A stretch of 64,000 bases of DNA from Collinsella sp. (GCA_018373675.1 JAHAGQ010000008.1:1-64000), one strand, 5' to 3'; shown: positions 25,607-34,637, numbered from the stretch's first letter. Numbers and translations: made by a program. Notes: generated from the sequence alone by a model not told the origin.

Positions 25607-25673
25607 AGTTGCGGTGGAATAGTTCCTGTTTTTGGGCTTGAAGGCCGATTTTAGGGACTATTTCACCGCAACT
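25607..25673. repeat. Palindrome just past the ytcJ-like stop
   Basis: 21-base arms (25607-25627 and 25653-25673) match with two mismatches; the inner ends are TTCCT and AGGGA. It lies 18 bases from the amidohydrolase stop. It is another example of palindromes with a GGGAC-type core placed at gene 3' ends. Confidence 0.7.
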
Positions 25674-25691
25674 GAGGGGTGGGATGTGGGG

Positions 25692-27329
25692 TTAGCGCTC
25701 GTAAATCAAGTTGCCTGCCAGGTAGGTGGCTTGGACTTTGGTGGCTTGAAGTTCTTGGGGATCAACGGTGAGCGGGTTTTGGTCCAGGACTACCAGGTCG
25801 GCGTACTTGCCGGGCTCCAAGCTGCCGAGGTTTTGCTCGTCGCCCGCTGCATAGGCGCTGCCCAGGGTGTAGTTGCGCAGAGCCGTTGCTGCATCGATGC
25901 GCTCGCTCGGCAACCAGCCGCCCTCGGGCCAGTGGCTTTTGGGGTCCTGGCGCGTAATAGCCGTGTAGAGCACGTTCATGCTGGTAACGGCCGTGATGGG
26001 GCTATCGGTACCGAAAGCTTGGCGGATGCCGCGCTGCTTATAGGTCGCAAACGGCCACATGATGCGGCTGCGCTCCAGGCCCAGGTCGCGCTCCGGGCCA
26101 CCCGGGTCGAGCGTGATGTGGCAAGGCTGGCTCGAGGCAATGACGTTGAGCTTGCGCAGACGATCGATGTCCTCGGGCAGCAGATTCTCCAAATGCTCAA
26201 GCGTATTATGGCCGTGCGGGGGCAGACCGTAGAGCTCTGCCGCCTCCTCAAAGATATCAAGTGCGGCATGGATGGCACCGTCGCCGATAACGTGGATGCG
26301 CACGGTGTGGCCACGCTCGGCTGCCGCCAGAACCAACTTGCGCATGCGCTCGACAGGAACCGTCAGGCGACCCTGGTCGCCCGGGAATCGCGGGTTGGTA
26401 TAGGGCTCAGTGAGGTATGCGGTATGCTCGCTCGACACGCCGTCGAAGAACTGTTTAAAGCCTGGCGCCGAGAGCAGCGTGTTGTTCGCGTAGCGGGTCT
26501 GGAGTTCTTCCAAGCGCGATTGGTCATCCAGCAGCGTGGGAAACAGATGGGCGCGGATGCCCAGCTTGCCGACGGCCTGCAGCTTGTCGTAAACGTCGTC
26601 GCGGATAAAGTCGCAGCCCGGCATGGGCATGAGCGACATATCGCAGATTGAGGTGATGCCTTGCTCGGCCATACGCTTCATCTGGTCGCCGTAAGCGCTC
26701 GCGATGCGGTCCTCGCCCAGCCATTCCAGGCAGCGCGGCAGCAGCTGCATAGCAGCTGCCTCGTGGGCAATACCCGTAAGCTCACCGTTTGAGTCTTTGT
26801 CGTAACTGCCACCCGCAGGAGGCTCGCTGTCACGCGTCACGCCGAGGGCTTCGAGTGCGCGGCTGTTGAGCCACAGCGTATGCCCATCGCCCGAATACAT
26901 AACACAGGGGCGACCGGGGAAGGCGGCGTCGAGGGAGGCCTTGGTAGGATGCTCGGGCGGATCCCAGCGGTAATCGCGCCAGCCCTGGGTCACGACCCAG
27001 GCGTCGTCGGGCAGGCCCTGGGAAAACTCGAGCGCATGCTGCACCAGTGCCGCCTCGGACGTGCCCATATCCATGAGCATATACGGCGAGGAACCGACCG
27101 AGGTATGGAAGAAGTGCAGATGAGCGTCATGGAAACCGGGGCAGACAAACTGCTCGCCGTAATCGACCACCGGCGTGGCGGCAGGTGCGGCGGCAATCAC
27201 GTCATCGGGCGCGCCGACAGCGACGATGCGATCGCCCGCGATGGCGATCGCCAACTCGCGGGCGGTATCGATGCCGTCTTGGGCGGTAAAAACGTTCTTG
27301 GAGCGGATAATCCGATCGATATGCTGCAT
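25692..27329 (-). CDS. Amidohydrolase family protein (YtcJ/NfdA-like)
   Basis: A metal-dependent amidohydrolase of the YtcJ group. The metal-binding HxH is in CPGFHDAHLHFFH, later histidines lie in VRIHVIGDGAIHAALD, and the C-terminal domain has FGTDSPITAV and GSLEPGKYADLVVLDQNP, the hallmark of this group. About 545 aa, as usual. Three in-frame ATGs lie within 12 bases; I use the last, preceded by GGGG. The open frame continues far upstream but only as antisense of the next gene. The substrate is unknown; relatives include N-substituted formamide deformylase. It is divergent from the M20 gene. Confidence 0.85.
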   Translation of the reverse strand: MQHIDRIIRSKNVFTAQDGIDTARELAIAIAGDRIVAVGAPDDVIAAAPAATPVVDYGEQFVCPGFHDAHLHFFHTSVGSSPYMLMDMGTSEAALVQHALEFSQGLPDDAWVVTQGWRDYRWDPPEHPTKASLDAAFPGRPCVMYSGDGHTLWLNSRALEALGVTRDSEPPAGGSYDKDSNGELTGIAHEAAAMQLLPRCLEWLGEDRIASAYGDQMKRMAEQGITSICDMSLMPMPGCDFIRDDVYDKLQAVGKLGIRAHLFPTLLDDQSRLEELQTRYANNTLLSAPGFKQFFDGVSSEHTAYLTEPYTNPRFPGDQGRLTVPVERMRKLVLAAAERGHTVRIHVIGDGAIHAALDIFEEAAELYGLPPHGHNTLEHLENLLPEDIDRLRKLNVIASSQPCHITLDPGGPERDLGLERSRIMWPFATYKQRGIRQAFGTDSPITAVTSMNVLYTAITRQDPKSHWPEGGWLPSERIDAATALRNYTLGSAYAAGDEQNLGSLEPGKYADLVVLDQNPLTVDPQELQATKVQATYLAGNLIYER

Positions 27330-27497
27330 GGGCATCCCCATCTCTGGCAGGAAATTCAACACTCCCGAGTGTACTCCCCCGCCCTTGCAACAAAACCCCA
27401 AGCGGCAAACGGCAACTTTACCAGCCCTAGCGGCAGGTGGCATACTGGAGAGAGCCTGTACGATTTTGCGATCGAGCCAACAAGGAGCAAATCGACC

Positions 27498-28961
27498 ATG
27501 ACGAAGACCAAGGCACAGCAGATTATGGCGGCAACCGAGGTTCGCGCGGCAGACGACGTCACCGCGGCCATCCAGGATATCGCCGCCGAGTTTGAACCCT
27601 ACATCATCAAGCAGCGCCGGCACTTCCATAAGCACCCGGAGCTGAGCCTTGCCGAGGAGCGCACGACTTCCGACATCGCCAACCAGCTCGACGCCATGAA
27701 TATCCCCTACGAGCGTCCGCTCAAGACGGGCCTGGTGGCGACGCTTCGCGGTACCGCGCCGGATGCCTACCGCGAGGACGGCACGCCGCGCCGCCGTATC
27801 CTGCTGCGCGCCGATATCGACGCCCTGCCTGTCACCGAGCAGACCGGCGAGGAGTTCGCCAGCGTCAACGAGGGCTGCATGCACGCCTGCGGTCACGACT
27901 GCCATATCGCCATGATGCTCGGCACGCTGCAGATTCTGCGCCACATGACCGATGACATCCACGGCGAGATTCGCATCGTTTTCCAGCCCAGCGAGGAAAA
28001 CGGCCAGGGCGCCAAACTCATGATCGGCACGGGTGTGCTCGACGGCGTCGATGGTGCCTACGCCGCGCACATCTGGAGTGAGGTCGACGCCGGCACCGTG
28101 AGCTGCGAGCCCGGTCCGCGCATGGCCAATACCGACTGGTTCCGCATCGACGTCCGCGGCACCTCGTGCCATGGCGCCATGCCCCAGCGCGGCCACGACG
28201 CCGTCATGGTTGCCGCCGAGATTGTCAACGCCCTGCAGACCATCGTCTCGCGCGAGATCAGCCCCTACGAGCCGGCTGTCATCACCGTCGGCGAGCTGCA
28301 CGGCGGCACCGCGCGCAACGTTATCGCCGGCACGGCCTACCTCGCCGGCACGGTGCGCACCTATGGCGACAAGACGCACGAGGAAATGCCCGAGCTTATG
28401 CGCCGCATCGTGGAGCACACCGCGGCAGCCCTGGGCGCAGAGGCCGAACTTACCGACTACACCATCGCCAACTACAAGGTCGAAAACGACGTCGCCTCGA
28501 GCGAGCGTTGTCGTCAGGCCGTGGTCAAGTGCTTGGGCCCCGCGGGCGAAGGCCATTATCGCGGCACGCTTTCGGGCGAGGACTTCTCGGAGTACCTGCG
28601 CCGCGTGCCGGGCGTGCTCGCCTTTGTTGGCACGCGCAACCCCCAGATTGGCGCCACGTACGCCCAACATTCTTGCTTCTACAAGATTGACGAGACCGTG
28701 CTGGCAAAGGGCTCCATGGTGGCCGCCCAGTATGCTATCGACTTTTTGGCCGAGCCCACGCAAGAGGAGCTCGACGGCCCCACGATCGCCGCGGTTGCCG
28801 AGACCAACCCCGACTTGGCCGCCAAGCTGCGCTCTGCCAAGGCCACGGCCGCTGAGGCGCGCGACGCCATGCACGATGCTCGCACCGCCCGCCATGCTGC
28901 AATCAAGGGCATCCACGATGCGCGGGCTGCCGCTCGCCACGAGGAAAAGCGCGACGAGTAG
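27498..28961 (+). CDS. M20-family amidohydrolase (IAA-amino acid hydrolase type)
   Basis: A zinc peptidase/amidohydrolase removing acyl groups from amino acids or small peptides. Features are RRHFHKHPELSLAEERT at the N terminus, the metal ligands in HACGHDCHIAMML, EENGQGAKLMI and the late SGEDFSEYLRRVPG motif, all typical of AmhX/hippuricase-like M20D enzymes. The ATG has AAGGAG ten bases upstream (487 aa). A charged helical tail of about 70 residues, rich in Ala, Arg and His, follows the catalytic domain and is unusual. TTTACC (27417) and CATACT (27441) with an 18-base spacer may be its promoter. The exact substrate is unknown. Confidence 0.88.
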   Translation: MTKTKAQQIMAATEVRAADDVTAAIQDIAAEFEPYIIKQRRHFHKHPELSLAEERTTSDIANQLDAMNIPYERPLKTGLVATLRGTAPDAYREDGTPRRRILLRADIDALPVTEQTGEEFASVNEGCMHACGHDCHIAMMLGTLQILRHMTDDIHGEIRIVFQPSEENGQGAKLMIGTGVLDGVDGAYAAHIWSEVDAGTVSCEPGPRMANTDWFRIDVRGTSCHGAMPQRGHDAVMVAAEIVNALQTIVSREISPYEPAVITVGELHGGTARNVIAGTAYLAGTVRTYGDKTHEEMPELMRRIVEHTAAALGAEAELTDYTIANYKVENDVASSERCRQAVVKCLGPAGEGHYRGTLSGEDFSEYLRRVPGVLAFVGTRNPQIGATYAQHSCFYKIDETVLAKGSMVAAQYAIDFLAEPTQEELDGPTIAAVAETNPDLAAKLRSAKATAAEARDAMHDARTARHAAIKGIHDARAAARHEEKRDE

Positions 28962-28996
28962 CCGTCACGCCCATCCATAACAGCCTGGCTAAAGCA

Positions 28997-29035
28997 AAGC
29001 GGGGGCGGACGTTATCTCAACGTTCGCCCCCGCTT
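28997..29035. terminator. Bidirectional hairpin between convergent genes
   Basis: A 17-base stem (AAGCGGGGGCG...CGCCCCCGCTT) with one wobble and loop ATCTC separates the M20 gene from the convergent DUF2752 gene. T runs are short on both sides. Confidence 0.65.
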
Positions 29036-29067
29036 ATGTGTCGACCGTTTTTCTAGCGCGTCCTCCG

Positions 29068-29544
29068 TCACGCCAGGTAAGAGCGAAGGATGGTGAGCCA
29101 GCGTGGGGGTTCGAGGTGGATGATATCGTCGGGAACTCCGGCGGGCGCATAGCCGCCAAAGAGCAGACCGGCATCTGCCGGATTGATGAGGCGCACGATC
29201 CATACGACGACGACCAGCACGCACAACACGGTGACCGCAATGTCGATACCACGCTTTAGCTTGCTCGATGCCACCTCCTCGCGCACGAACGCGAGCACAA
29301 ACGCAATCGGCACCACCCAAAACAGCGGATGGTAGGCAAAGGCAGCCGCATAATCGAGGCGCAGCGCCGCCAGCCACGCCCTCGTCATGCCGCATCCCGG
29401 ACAAGGAATGCCCGTCATCAATCGAAAAATGCAGCCAATGTCGAGCAGGTAGAGCGCGAGCCAGGCGACAAAGAGCGCGCCGGTGCAAAAAAGGGCGCGG
29501 CGAAGGAGCTCTGCCGTGCCCCTATGTCCCTGGAAGCTGTTCAC
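29068..29544 (-). CDS. DUF2752 family membrane protein
   Basis: A small membrane protein with the diagnostic DUF2752 motif GIPCPGCGMTRAWLA between the first two helices, then PLFWVVPIAFVLAF and a third helix. The family function is unknown. Two starts are possible. I use a GTG 14 bases past the upstream gene's stop, with AAGGG nearby (158 aa). An ATG at 29604 would overlap that gene by 47 bases and has no ribosome site. It follows the zinc-ribbon DUF4234 gene closely and is probably co-transcribed. Confidence 0.75.
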   Translation of the reverse strand: MNSFQGHRGTAELLRRALFCTGALFVAWLALYLLDIGCIFRLMTGIPCPGCGMTRAWLAALRLDYAAAFAYHPLFWVVPIAFVLAFVREEVASSKLKRGIDIAVTVLCVLVVVVWIVRLINPADAGLLFGGYAPAGVPDDIIHLEPPRWLTILRSYLA

Positions 29545-29557
29545 GCCGCCCTTATTG

Positions 29558-30166
29558 TTAGGCACGAGCGCCAAGGCGAGTGTTGTAAGCCGTTGCCATG
29601 GCATTGGTATTATTGATGACGATGTTCATAGCGAAGATGGGACCAAGGCCGCACAGGAGCGCGCCGAAGATCTGCCACAGAAGAACGGTGGTGCCGTTTT
29701 CCTGGAACACCAGGCCGTAGCGAGGAGCGTTGGCCTGCAGGCGGTTGCCAATCTTGTAATACCAGTAGTACGCGTAGAAGCCGCAGGTCACAAACGATAG
29801 AAGGATGAATTCCGCCAGACCCGGCGTGTAATCGCCGTCATCCTGACACAACGTGTTGACGTCGCGTGCCAAGCAATACAGGAAGTAGAACGAATAGATA
29901 CCGCAGGTCACAAGAGAGAGCAGCAGCCAGCCGATCAGGCTGCGGTCAGCCTTAATGGGGTCATAGCCCATCGGAGCGGATGCGGACTGTTGGGCGTATT
30001 GACCGGTGTACTGCTGCTGAGGCTGGGGCGCTGGCTGAATAGCCTGGGCCGGAGCGGGCTGGGGCTGCGGGGCCGCAGCGGCAGAAGCGGCACCAACGGC
30101 GGATCCGCAAACAGGGCAGAATTTGGCATCATCCGAAATGGGAGAACCACAAGTGGGACAGAACAT
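29558..30166 (-). CDS. Zinc-ribbon DUF4234 membrane protein
   Basis: A 202-aa protein with an N-terminal zinc ribbon (MFCPTCGSPISDDAKFCPVCG), a Pro/Gln/Ala-rich linker and a membrane domain of the DUF4234 type. That domain repeats a motif: SLVTCGIYSFYFLYC and then SFVTCGFYAYYWYYKIGNR. Function unknown. The same ribbon-linker-membrane layout occurs in the next gene upstream (30362-31678). Both may be sensors or assembly factors; nothing here decides that. Confidence 0.83.
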   Translation of the reverse strand: MFCPTCGSPISDDAKFCPVCGSAVGAASAAAAPQPQPAPAQAIQPAPQPQQQYTGQYAQQSASAPMGYDPIKADRSLIGWLLLSLVTCGIYSFYFLYCLARDVNTLCQDDGDYTPGLAEFILLSFVTCGFYAYYWYYKIGNRLQANAPRYGLVFQENGTTVLLWQIFGALLCGLGPIFAMNIVINNTNAMATAYNTRLGARA

Positions 30167-30317
30167 GAGCCTCTCCTTTTCCTAAGGCGTCGCACGCCTT
30201 CAAACCTTACACGTCTACGTTCTCAACAATAGCCGCGACGTTGTTGCGCAACATTGACCAATTTCCGAGAAATTTTGCTGCAACCGTTTTCCCAGGCATT
30301 TTCTTGCTTTCGCAGTA

Positions 30318-30354
30318 GAAAAAGGCACCCCGGGCTCAGTTGCCCAGGGCGCCT
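30318..30354 (-). terminator. Terminator after zinc-ribbon membrane gene
   Basis: On the minus strand AGGCGCCCTGGGC pairs with GCCCGGGGTGCCT around a short loop and is followed by TTTTTC. The rest of the 30167-30361 gap holds nothing else I recognise. Confidence 0.8.
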
Positions 30355-30361
30355 CGACCGG

Positions 30362-31678
30362 CTATTCGGTTTGATTGTTTTCGGCAGCAGGATTATCGCC
30401 CGGCTCATCCGCCGGCGTGGCAACGGCATCCCAATCGGGCTCCGCAGGCGTCGCCTCGGACGCCGGTGCGGGGACAGGAGCAGGTGCCGGGGCAGGGGCA
30501 GGCGCGGGTGCCGGGGCAGGTGCAGGCGCGGGCGCCGGGGCAGGCGCAGCACCAGTGGCTGCCGTGGGATTGAATCCCGCAGGAGCAGGCTTCTTCTCAC
30601 CCGGGAGCACAAAAGTCAAAACGTCGTCCTTGTCCTCATCGGCCCATTCGCTTGCATAACGTGCAGCCCAATAGCCAACGGCACGGTGCTTGAGCATCTT
30701 GCCAAAGACCGTAAGGAACACCGTGACGAATGCAATCAGCACCAGGAACAATACGAGCGTGACACCACCGGCGGTAACAATCGCCTCGATACCCGTGGGG
30801 CGATAGTAATAGCCGTACGCGCCAATTCCGGCGATGGCACCAAAGACAGCTGTCAAGATCCACGTAATGGCGTTGGCGACCAGGCCCGTCAAAAACTCGG
30901 GAAGGAACGAAGCACAGAACAGCTTGGTCTTGTTGTGCTTAAACGCCGCCCAGACCTTATCGAGCGAAAACGCGCTCTCGACGCGACCGGTCACCGCAAA
31001 GTGCATCACGGCAATGTCGGCGAACATCTTAAAGAAGACCCCCAGGACCGCCGTGGCAATCATAGCCAGAACGAGCAAGCCAAGCGAGCCAAACAGCGCA
31101 GCCTCGAGCGCATAAGAGCCGTAATAAGAATACGAGCCCGCAGCGCCAATTACCACGCCCTCCACTAGCGAAAGCACTACACCGATCACGGGAATGGCAG
31201 CGATAACCTCGAGCACGACCGAAATAACGCTCGAAAAGACTCCGAGGCCAAACGACGTGGAACGCATCAACGGACGCTCCATGCCGTCATCGATCTTAAG
31301 CGACAGATCGCGACCCCACTCGATGCCAAAGCCCGAACCGCACACGCTCGCCACGTAGGCAGCCAAAAAGCCGATGGCAGCTGCAATACCGCCGATAACG
31401 GGGATGAACAGAACGAGTACCGACACGACACAGATAAGCGCCGGCAAAAAAGCGATCTGGCACACGCGCTGCAGCACGCCCGGAGTCTTGGTCATATCCT
31501 CAAACGCCTGAGCCACACAGCCCTTTGGCGCATTCGCCACGGGCGGTTGCGGAACAAACTGCTGAGGCTGAGGTTGACCCTGAGGGGCGGAGGCTGCAGC
31601 ACCGGCATTAGGAGCACCACACACGCCGCAGAACTTGTCGTTATCGCCCATGGGGGCGCCACACTGCGAGCAGAACAT
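30362..31678 (-). CDS. Zinc-ribbon multi-pass membrane protein with Ala-Pro repeat tail
   Basis: A 438-aa protein: N-terminal zinc ribbon (MFCSQCGAPM, FCGVCGAPN), a Gln/Pro linker, then about six hydrophobic helices between residues 70 and 340, rich in Gly and Ile. After KTDEDKDD-like charged residues comes a run of about 15 Ala-Pro dipeptides and an acidic tail. I do not recognise the membrane domain beyond resemblance to DUF4013-type proteins. The ATG at MFCSQCG has AGGGA eight bases upstream; an upstream in-frame ATG would add residues not expected before a zinc ribbon. The repeat DNA is low complexity and prone to length change. Confidence 0.75.
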   Translation of the reverse strand: MFCSQCGAPMGDNDKFCGVCGAPNAGAAASAPQGQPQPQQFVPQPPVANAPKGCVAQAFEDMTKTPGVLQRVCQIAFLPALICVVSVLVLFIPVIGGIAAAIGFLAAYVASVCGSGFGIEWGRDLSLKIDDGMERPLMRSTSFGLGVFSSVISVVLEVIAAIPVIGVVLSLVEGVVIGAAGSYSYYGSYALEAALFGSLGLLVLAMIATAVLGVFFKMFADIAVMHFAVTGRVESAFSLDKVWAAFKHNKTKLFCASFLPEFLTGLVANAITWILTAVFGAIAGIGAYGYYYRPTGIEAIVTAGGVTLVLFLVLIAFVTVFLTVFGKMLKHRAVGYWAARYASEWADEDKDDVLTFVLPGEKKPAPAGFNPTAATGAAPAPAPAPAPAPAPAPAPAPAPAPVPAPASEATPAEPDWDAVATPADEPGDNPAAENNQTE

Positions 31679-31827
31679 AGAATCATCCCTTCGTATCTTG
31701 AACAAATCACTTGGATCGCAAACGATGTCTTTAGCATCATTATTGCCCAATGTGGGGTCAAATACTCAAAGATGACCGATTTGCAAGATGCACGGCGCCA
31801 GCAGGCGGTTCGTTGAATACGTCTGTG

Positions 31828-32850
31828 CTAGTTCGTTCCGCGGAAGCCCTTGCCGACAATCTCGGAGCTGTCGACGATCGTGATAAAGGCACCCGGATCG
31901 ACCTCGCGCGCATAGCGGCGCAGTTGCACGGCCTCGCGACGGCTCAGCACGCTCATAATCACCGTCACGCACTTGCCCGAGAAGGCACCGTAGCCGCGAC
32001 TGATGGTCGCTGTGCGGTTGAGATGCTTGACGATAAACTCCTCGACCTTAAGGGGTTCGGAGCAAATGACCGTGCAGACCTTACGAAGATGGATGCTCTC
32101 GATGGCCTTGTCGACCACAAGCGTCTTGGCAAACAGGCCGAGCACGCAATACAGACCGACACGCGGGCCATACAAAAAGGCCGCGATGGTCACGATACCG
32201 ATATCGACCAGCAGCAGGGCGCGGCCAATCTCGAGCGTGGTGCGGCGCTTGAGGATCATGGCAAGAATGTCCGTGCCACCCGTCGAGGCGCCGATGTCAA
32301 AGACAATAGCGCTGCCGAGCGCCGGCAAGATGACGGCAAAGCACAGGTCGAGCCACATATCGCCCGTCATCGAGACATCGGTCGGAATAAAGAGCTCAAA
32401 CAGCGAAACATAGGCGGACAGCGCAAACGAGGCGAAGACACTCCAAAGAATCGCCTTGCGCTCCAAAAAGATAAAGCCCAAAACGACGAGAACCGCGTTG
32501 ATAATCCACATAAAGACGCCGACGGGCAGGGTCGGGAACAGCGTGGACAGAATGACCGACACGCCCGAGGTGCCGCCAAAAGCAAAGTGATTAGGGGTTT
32601 TAAACGCAACGATGGCAAAGGCCGTAAGAATCAGGCCCAGATTGAGCTCGGCAAAAAAGCGCGGGAAACCCGGCTCCTGGCTGCGCTTTTGGCCGGCACG
32701 CTCGCCGCGCTCGATATCGGTGCGATCAACCACGCGCTCCATCGGCACTACGGGAGGACGATGCACCTCTTCGGCAGCACGCGATGCCGCCTCTGCCGCG
32801 GCGGCCTCAATCGCCCATGCCTTGCTTTCTGTTTCGTGCTCGTCAGCCAT
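31828..32850 (-). CDS. YitT family membrane protein
   Basis: An integral membrane protein with a cytoplasmic C-terminal DUF2179 domain. Five or six helices occupy residues 70-235 (FGGTSGVSVILSTLF, DIGASTGGTDILAMIL are typical YitT segments). The C-terminal domain has TVICSEPLKVEEFI, GYGAFSGKCVTVIMSVLSR (shortened) and AFITIVDSSEIVGKGF. The N-terminal 60 residues are charged and unusual for the family. Function unknown; some relatives are linked to sugar or cyclic-di-nucleotide signalling. It stands alone. Confidence 0.87.
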   Translation of the reverse strand: MADEHETESKAWAIEAAAAEAASRAAEEVHRPPVVPMERVVDRTDIERGERAGQKRSQEPGFPRFFAELNLGLILTAFAIVAFKTPNHFAFGGTSGVSVILSTLFPTLPVGVFMWIINAVLVVLGFIFLERKAILWSVFASFALSAYVSLFELFIPTDVSMTGDMWLDLCFAVILPALGSAIVFDIGASTGGTDILAMILKRRTTLEIGRALLLVDIGIVTIAAFLYGPRVGLYCVLGLFAKTLVVDKAIESIHLRKVCTVICSEPLKVEEFIVKHLNRTATISRGYGAFSGKCVTVIMSVLSRREAVQLRRYAREVDPGAFITIVDSSEIVGKGFRGTN

Positions 32851-32968
32851 TACGGCAACCCCTCGTTAACAATTTGGAAACAATGCGCCCATTAGGGTAA
32901 CGCGGAACGCGACGATTGCAACCCCTAGTTAGACGAGCGGTATGCCTACATCGGGGGGCATACAAATA

Positions 32969-33004
32969 ACGGCCGGCCACGCTTTTGCTTGCGCGGTCGG
33001 CCGT
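32969..33004. terminator. Terminator hairpin beyond the asp23 operon
   Basis: ACGGCCG...CGGCCGT arms with mismatches lie around TTTTGCTT. On the plus strand TTTAACGTTTT follows, on the minus strand TTATTTG. It separates the asp23 operon from the YitT gene. Confidence 0.6.
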
Positions 33005-33014
33005 TTAACGTTTT

Positions 33015-33059
33015 CGCAGATAAAATCTGCCAAAATAAACATCCCTTTTTGGTAGGTTA
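33015..33059. repeat. Dispersed palindromic repeat, copy B (after asp23)
   Basis: CAGATAAAATCTGCCAAAA and its partner TTTTTGGTAGGTTA enclose TAAACATCCC. The right end overlaps the asp23 TAA, as copy A overlaps the rph stop. The core reads CATCCC where other copies have CTGTCCC. Confidence 0.8.
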
Positions 33060-33578
33060 CTCGTGCTGGTTGGTGCGGTGCTCGTACTCCTCGGGGGTGA
33101 TAACATCCTCGATGCGCAGGTTGACGCCTGCCACCTCAAGGCCGGTCATCGCAGCCAGACGCTCGGTCACGCGCGCCTTAACGTCGTCGAAAATCGCGGG
33201 CGCATAGGCGCCGTACTCGATAATGACGGAAATGTTGACGACCACGCGGTTGTCATCGGTGACCTCGACTGTCACGCCCTTGGTCAGATTCTCGGCACCA
33301 AACTGCTCCTGCACAAAGTGCATGAGGTTGCCCTTCATGCCCAGGACGTGCGGTACCTCGCGGGTGGCCATGGCGACGATCTTCTCGATCACACCGTTGG
33401 AATAGGTCAGCGAGTCCTCGGACTCGTCCGCTTCCCCATCATCCTCATCCGCATCGTCGGCGGGTTCGGCCTCGACGAGCGCCTCGTCCTCGAGCGTTAC
33501 GTCCTCGGCCTCGGCGGTGACGGTCTCGTCTACCTCGAGCTCGGTATCGGCCACATCGACCTTCGTGTTAAAAGCCAT
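33057..33578 (-). CDS. Asp23/Gls24 family envelope stress protein
   Basis: A 173-aa Asp23-fold protein. The family sits at the membrane through a DUF322 interaction with AmaP and responds to envelope or alkaline stress in Firmicutes. The N terminus (residues 1-60) is a highly acidic extension of Glu, Asp and Ala. The domain proper starts at LTYSNGVIEKIVAMATREV and includes VNISVIIEYGAYAPAIFDD and MTGLEVAGVNLRIEDV. It is last in the amaP-DUF2273-asp23 operon. The acidic head is longer than in most homologues. Confidence 0.88.
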   Translation of the reverse strand: MAFNTKVDVADTELEVDETVTAEAEDVTLEDEALVEAEPADDADEDDGEADESEDSLTYSNGVIEKIVAMATREVPHVLGMKGNLMHFVQEQFGAENLTKGVTVEVTDDNRVVVNISVIIEYGAYAPAIFDDVKARVTERLAAMTGLEVAGVNLRIEDVITPEEYEHRTNQHE

Positions 33579-33622
33579 GGTTCCTCCTTATGCCCACCGC
33601 ACACGCGGCGGTCGAATACATG

Positions 33623-34000
33623 CTAGCGGCCGCTAAACAGACGGCCGAAGAAGTTGACGATCCCGTTCTCGCCGTCGCGGATCTGGCCGATCACGGCGCC
33701 GATCAGCACAAAGAAAGCGATGACGAGCGTATCCCACAGGCCGAGCGTGAGCACCAGCACGGCGAGCACAAAACCAGCGACGGCCCCAAGCGTGGTGTTG
33801 GGATGACGGACGGCATAGCTCCAGATGGCTGCCCCCGTACCCTTGATGAGACCCATGGCCTCATCAAAATCATCGGCGACCGCGTCATGTGACTCGGTAC
33901 CCTCCACCTTAGGATCGACGACCTCGCCTGCCGGCGCGGCGCTCTGATCGATAGTCAGGCGCGGGGTGCGGACGGTCTTGTCTTGATTGGTATCACTCAC
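33623..34000 (-). CDS. DUF2273 family small membrane protein
   Basis: A 125-aa protein with two closely spaced helices (TTLGAVAGFVLAVLVLTLG and VIAFFVLIGAVIGQI) and the C-terminal NFFGRLFSGR that typifies DUF2273. It normally sits between amaP and asp23, as here. The start is GTG, overlapping the amaP stop by eight bases, with GGAGG seven bases upstream. The frame stays open further upstream, but there it is antisense or out of frame to amaP. The N-terminal half is polar and cytoplasmic. Confidence 0.85.
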   Translation of the reverse strand: MSDTNQDKTVRTPRLTIDQSAAPAGEVVDPKVEGTESHDAVADDFDEAMGLIKGTGAAIWSYAVRHPNTTLGAVAGFVLAVLVLTLGLWDTLVIAFFVLIGAVIGQIRDGENGIVNFFGRLFSGR

Positions 34001-34538
34001 CGGAAACCTCCACGGTCTGGACGGTAGTCTTGGACGGCAAAAAACGAACGCGCGCAGTCGCGCCCGGCGTGCCGAGCATAGTGTCGCAGGCCTCCTCGAT
34101 ACGTTGCTGCATCGCGATAGCTTGGGAGGCCACATCCCGGTCGTCGAGCGCGATGGCGTCAACCTTAAAACGGACGTGCGATTCGTCGGAGCCCTGCACG
34201 CGCGCCTCGACATGCTCGATCATCACTCGGTCGTCGCGCTCTGCCGCGGTACGAGCACACGAGGAGAGGGCAGCGAGCGTGACCTCGATATTGCGCTCCC
34301 CCGCCGGATGCACGCAGGACGGCTCGCGACGAGCAAACATCAGGCGGAAGAAACCCACGAGCACGCCGAGCGCCACGACGCCGCCGCACGCCGTAACAAC
34401 GATGCGAGGCAGCGGATCGCGCATCAACAGCATAAAGCGATAGGTATATGGCCCCCAAAACTGGCAGACTAACGTACCCAGCGCCACGACGGCGGCGGCA
34501 AGATACACGATCGCCAGGGCTCGTTTGAGCACGCGCAT
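33993..34538 (-). CDS. amaP: AmaP-like envelope stress membrane anchor
   Basis: AmaP anchors Asp23 to the membrane. The 181-aa protein has two N-terminal membrane helices (about 7-27 and 45-65), then a soluble domain with VRFKVDAIALDDRDVASQ and a C-terminal beta segment. This layout and the position ahead of DUF2273 and Asp23 match AmaP; sequence conservation is low, so the call leans on context. AAGGGAG precedes the ATG. A TATAAT lies about 55 bases upstream, overlapping the yebC terminator's T run. Confidence 0.78.
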   Translation of the reverse strand: MRVLKRALAIVYLAAAVVALGTLVCQFWGPYTYRFMLLMRDPLPRIVVTACGGVVALGVLVGFFRLMFARREPSCVHPAGERNIEVTLAALSSCARTAAERDDRVMIEHVEARVQGSDESHVRFKVDAIALDDRDVASQAIAMQQRIEEACDTMLGTPGATARVRFLPSKTTVQTVEVSGE

Positions 34539-34591
34539 GCAGCGCTCCCTTCAAATCTCGATCCACAGAATGCAAAACGATTCGCATCATT

Positions 34592-34637
34592 ATAAAAGAG
34601 CCGGGTCCGGTGCCTCATTGCACGCGGATCCGGCTCA
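34592..34637 (-). terminator. Terminator after yebC
   Basis: On the minus strand GAGCCGGATCCG pairs with CCGGACCCGGCTC and is followed by TTTTATAATG. The T run merges with a TATAAT that could be the amaP -10. Confidence 0.75.

Noticed and set aside
26880..27497. Upstream extension of the M20 gene's frame
   Set aside because: It is antisense to the amidohydrolase; the ATG at 27498 has a clear AAGGAG and fits the family N terminus.
27330..28940. N-terminal half of a 1082-codon frame upstream of the amidohydrolase
   Set aside because: It is antisense to the M20 gene, and the amidohydrolase family begins near the ATG cluster at 27329-27341.
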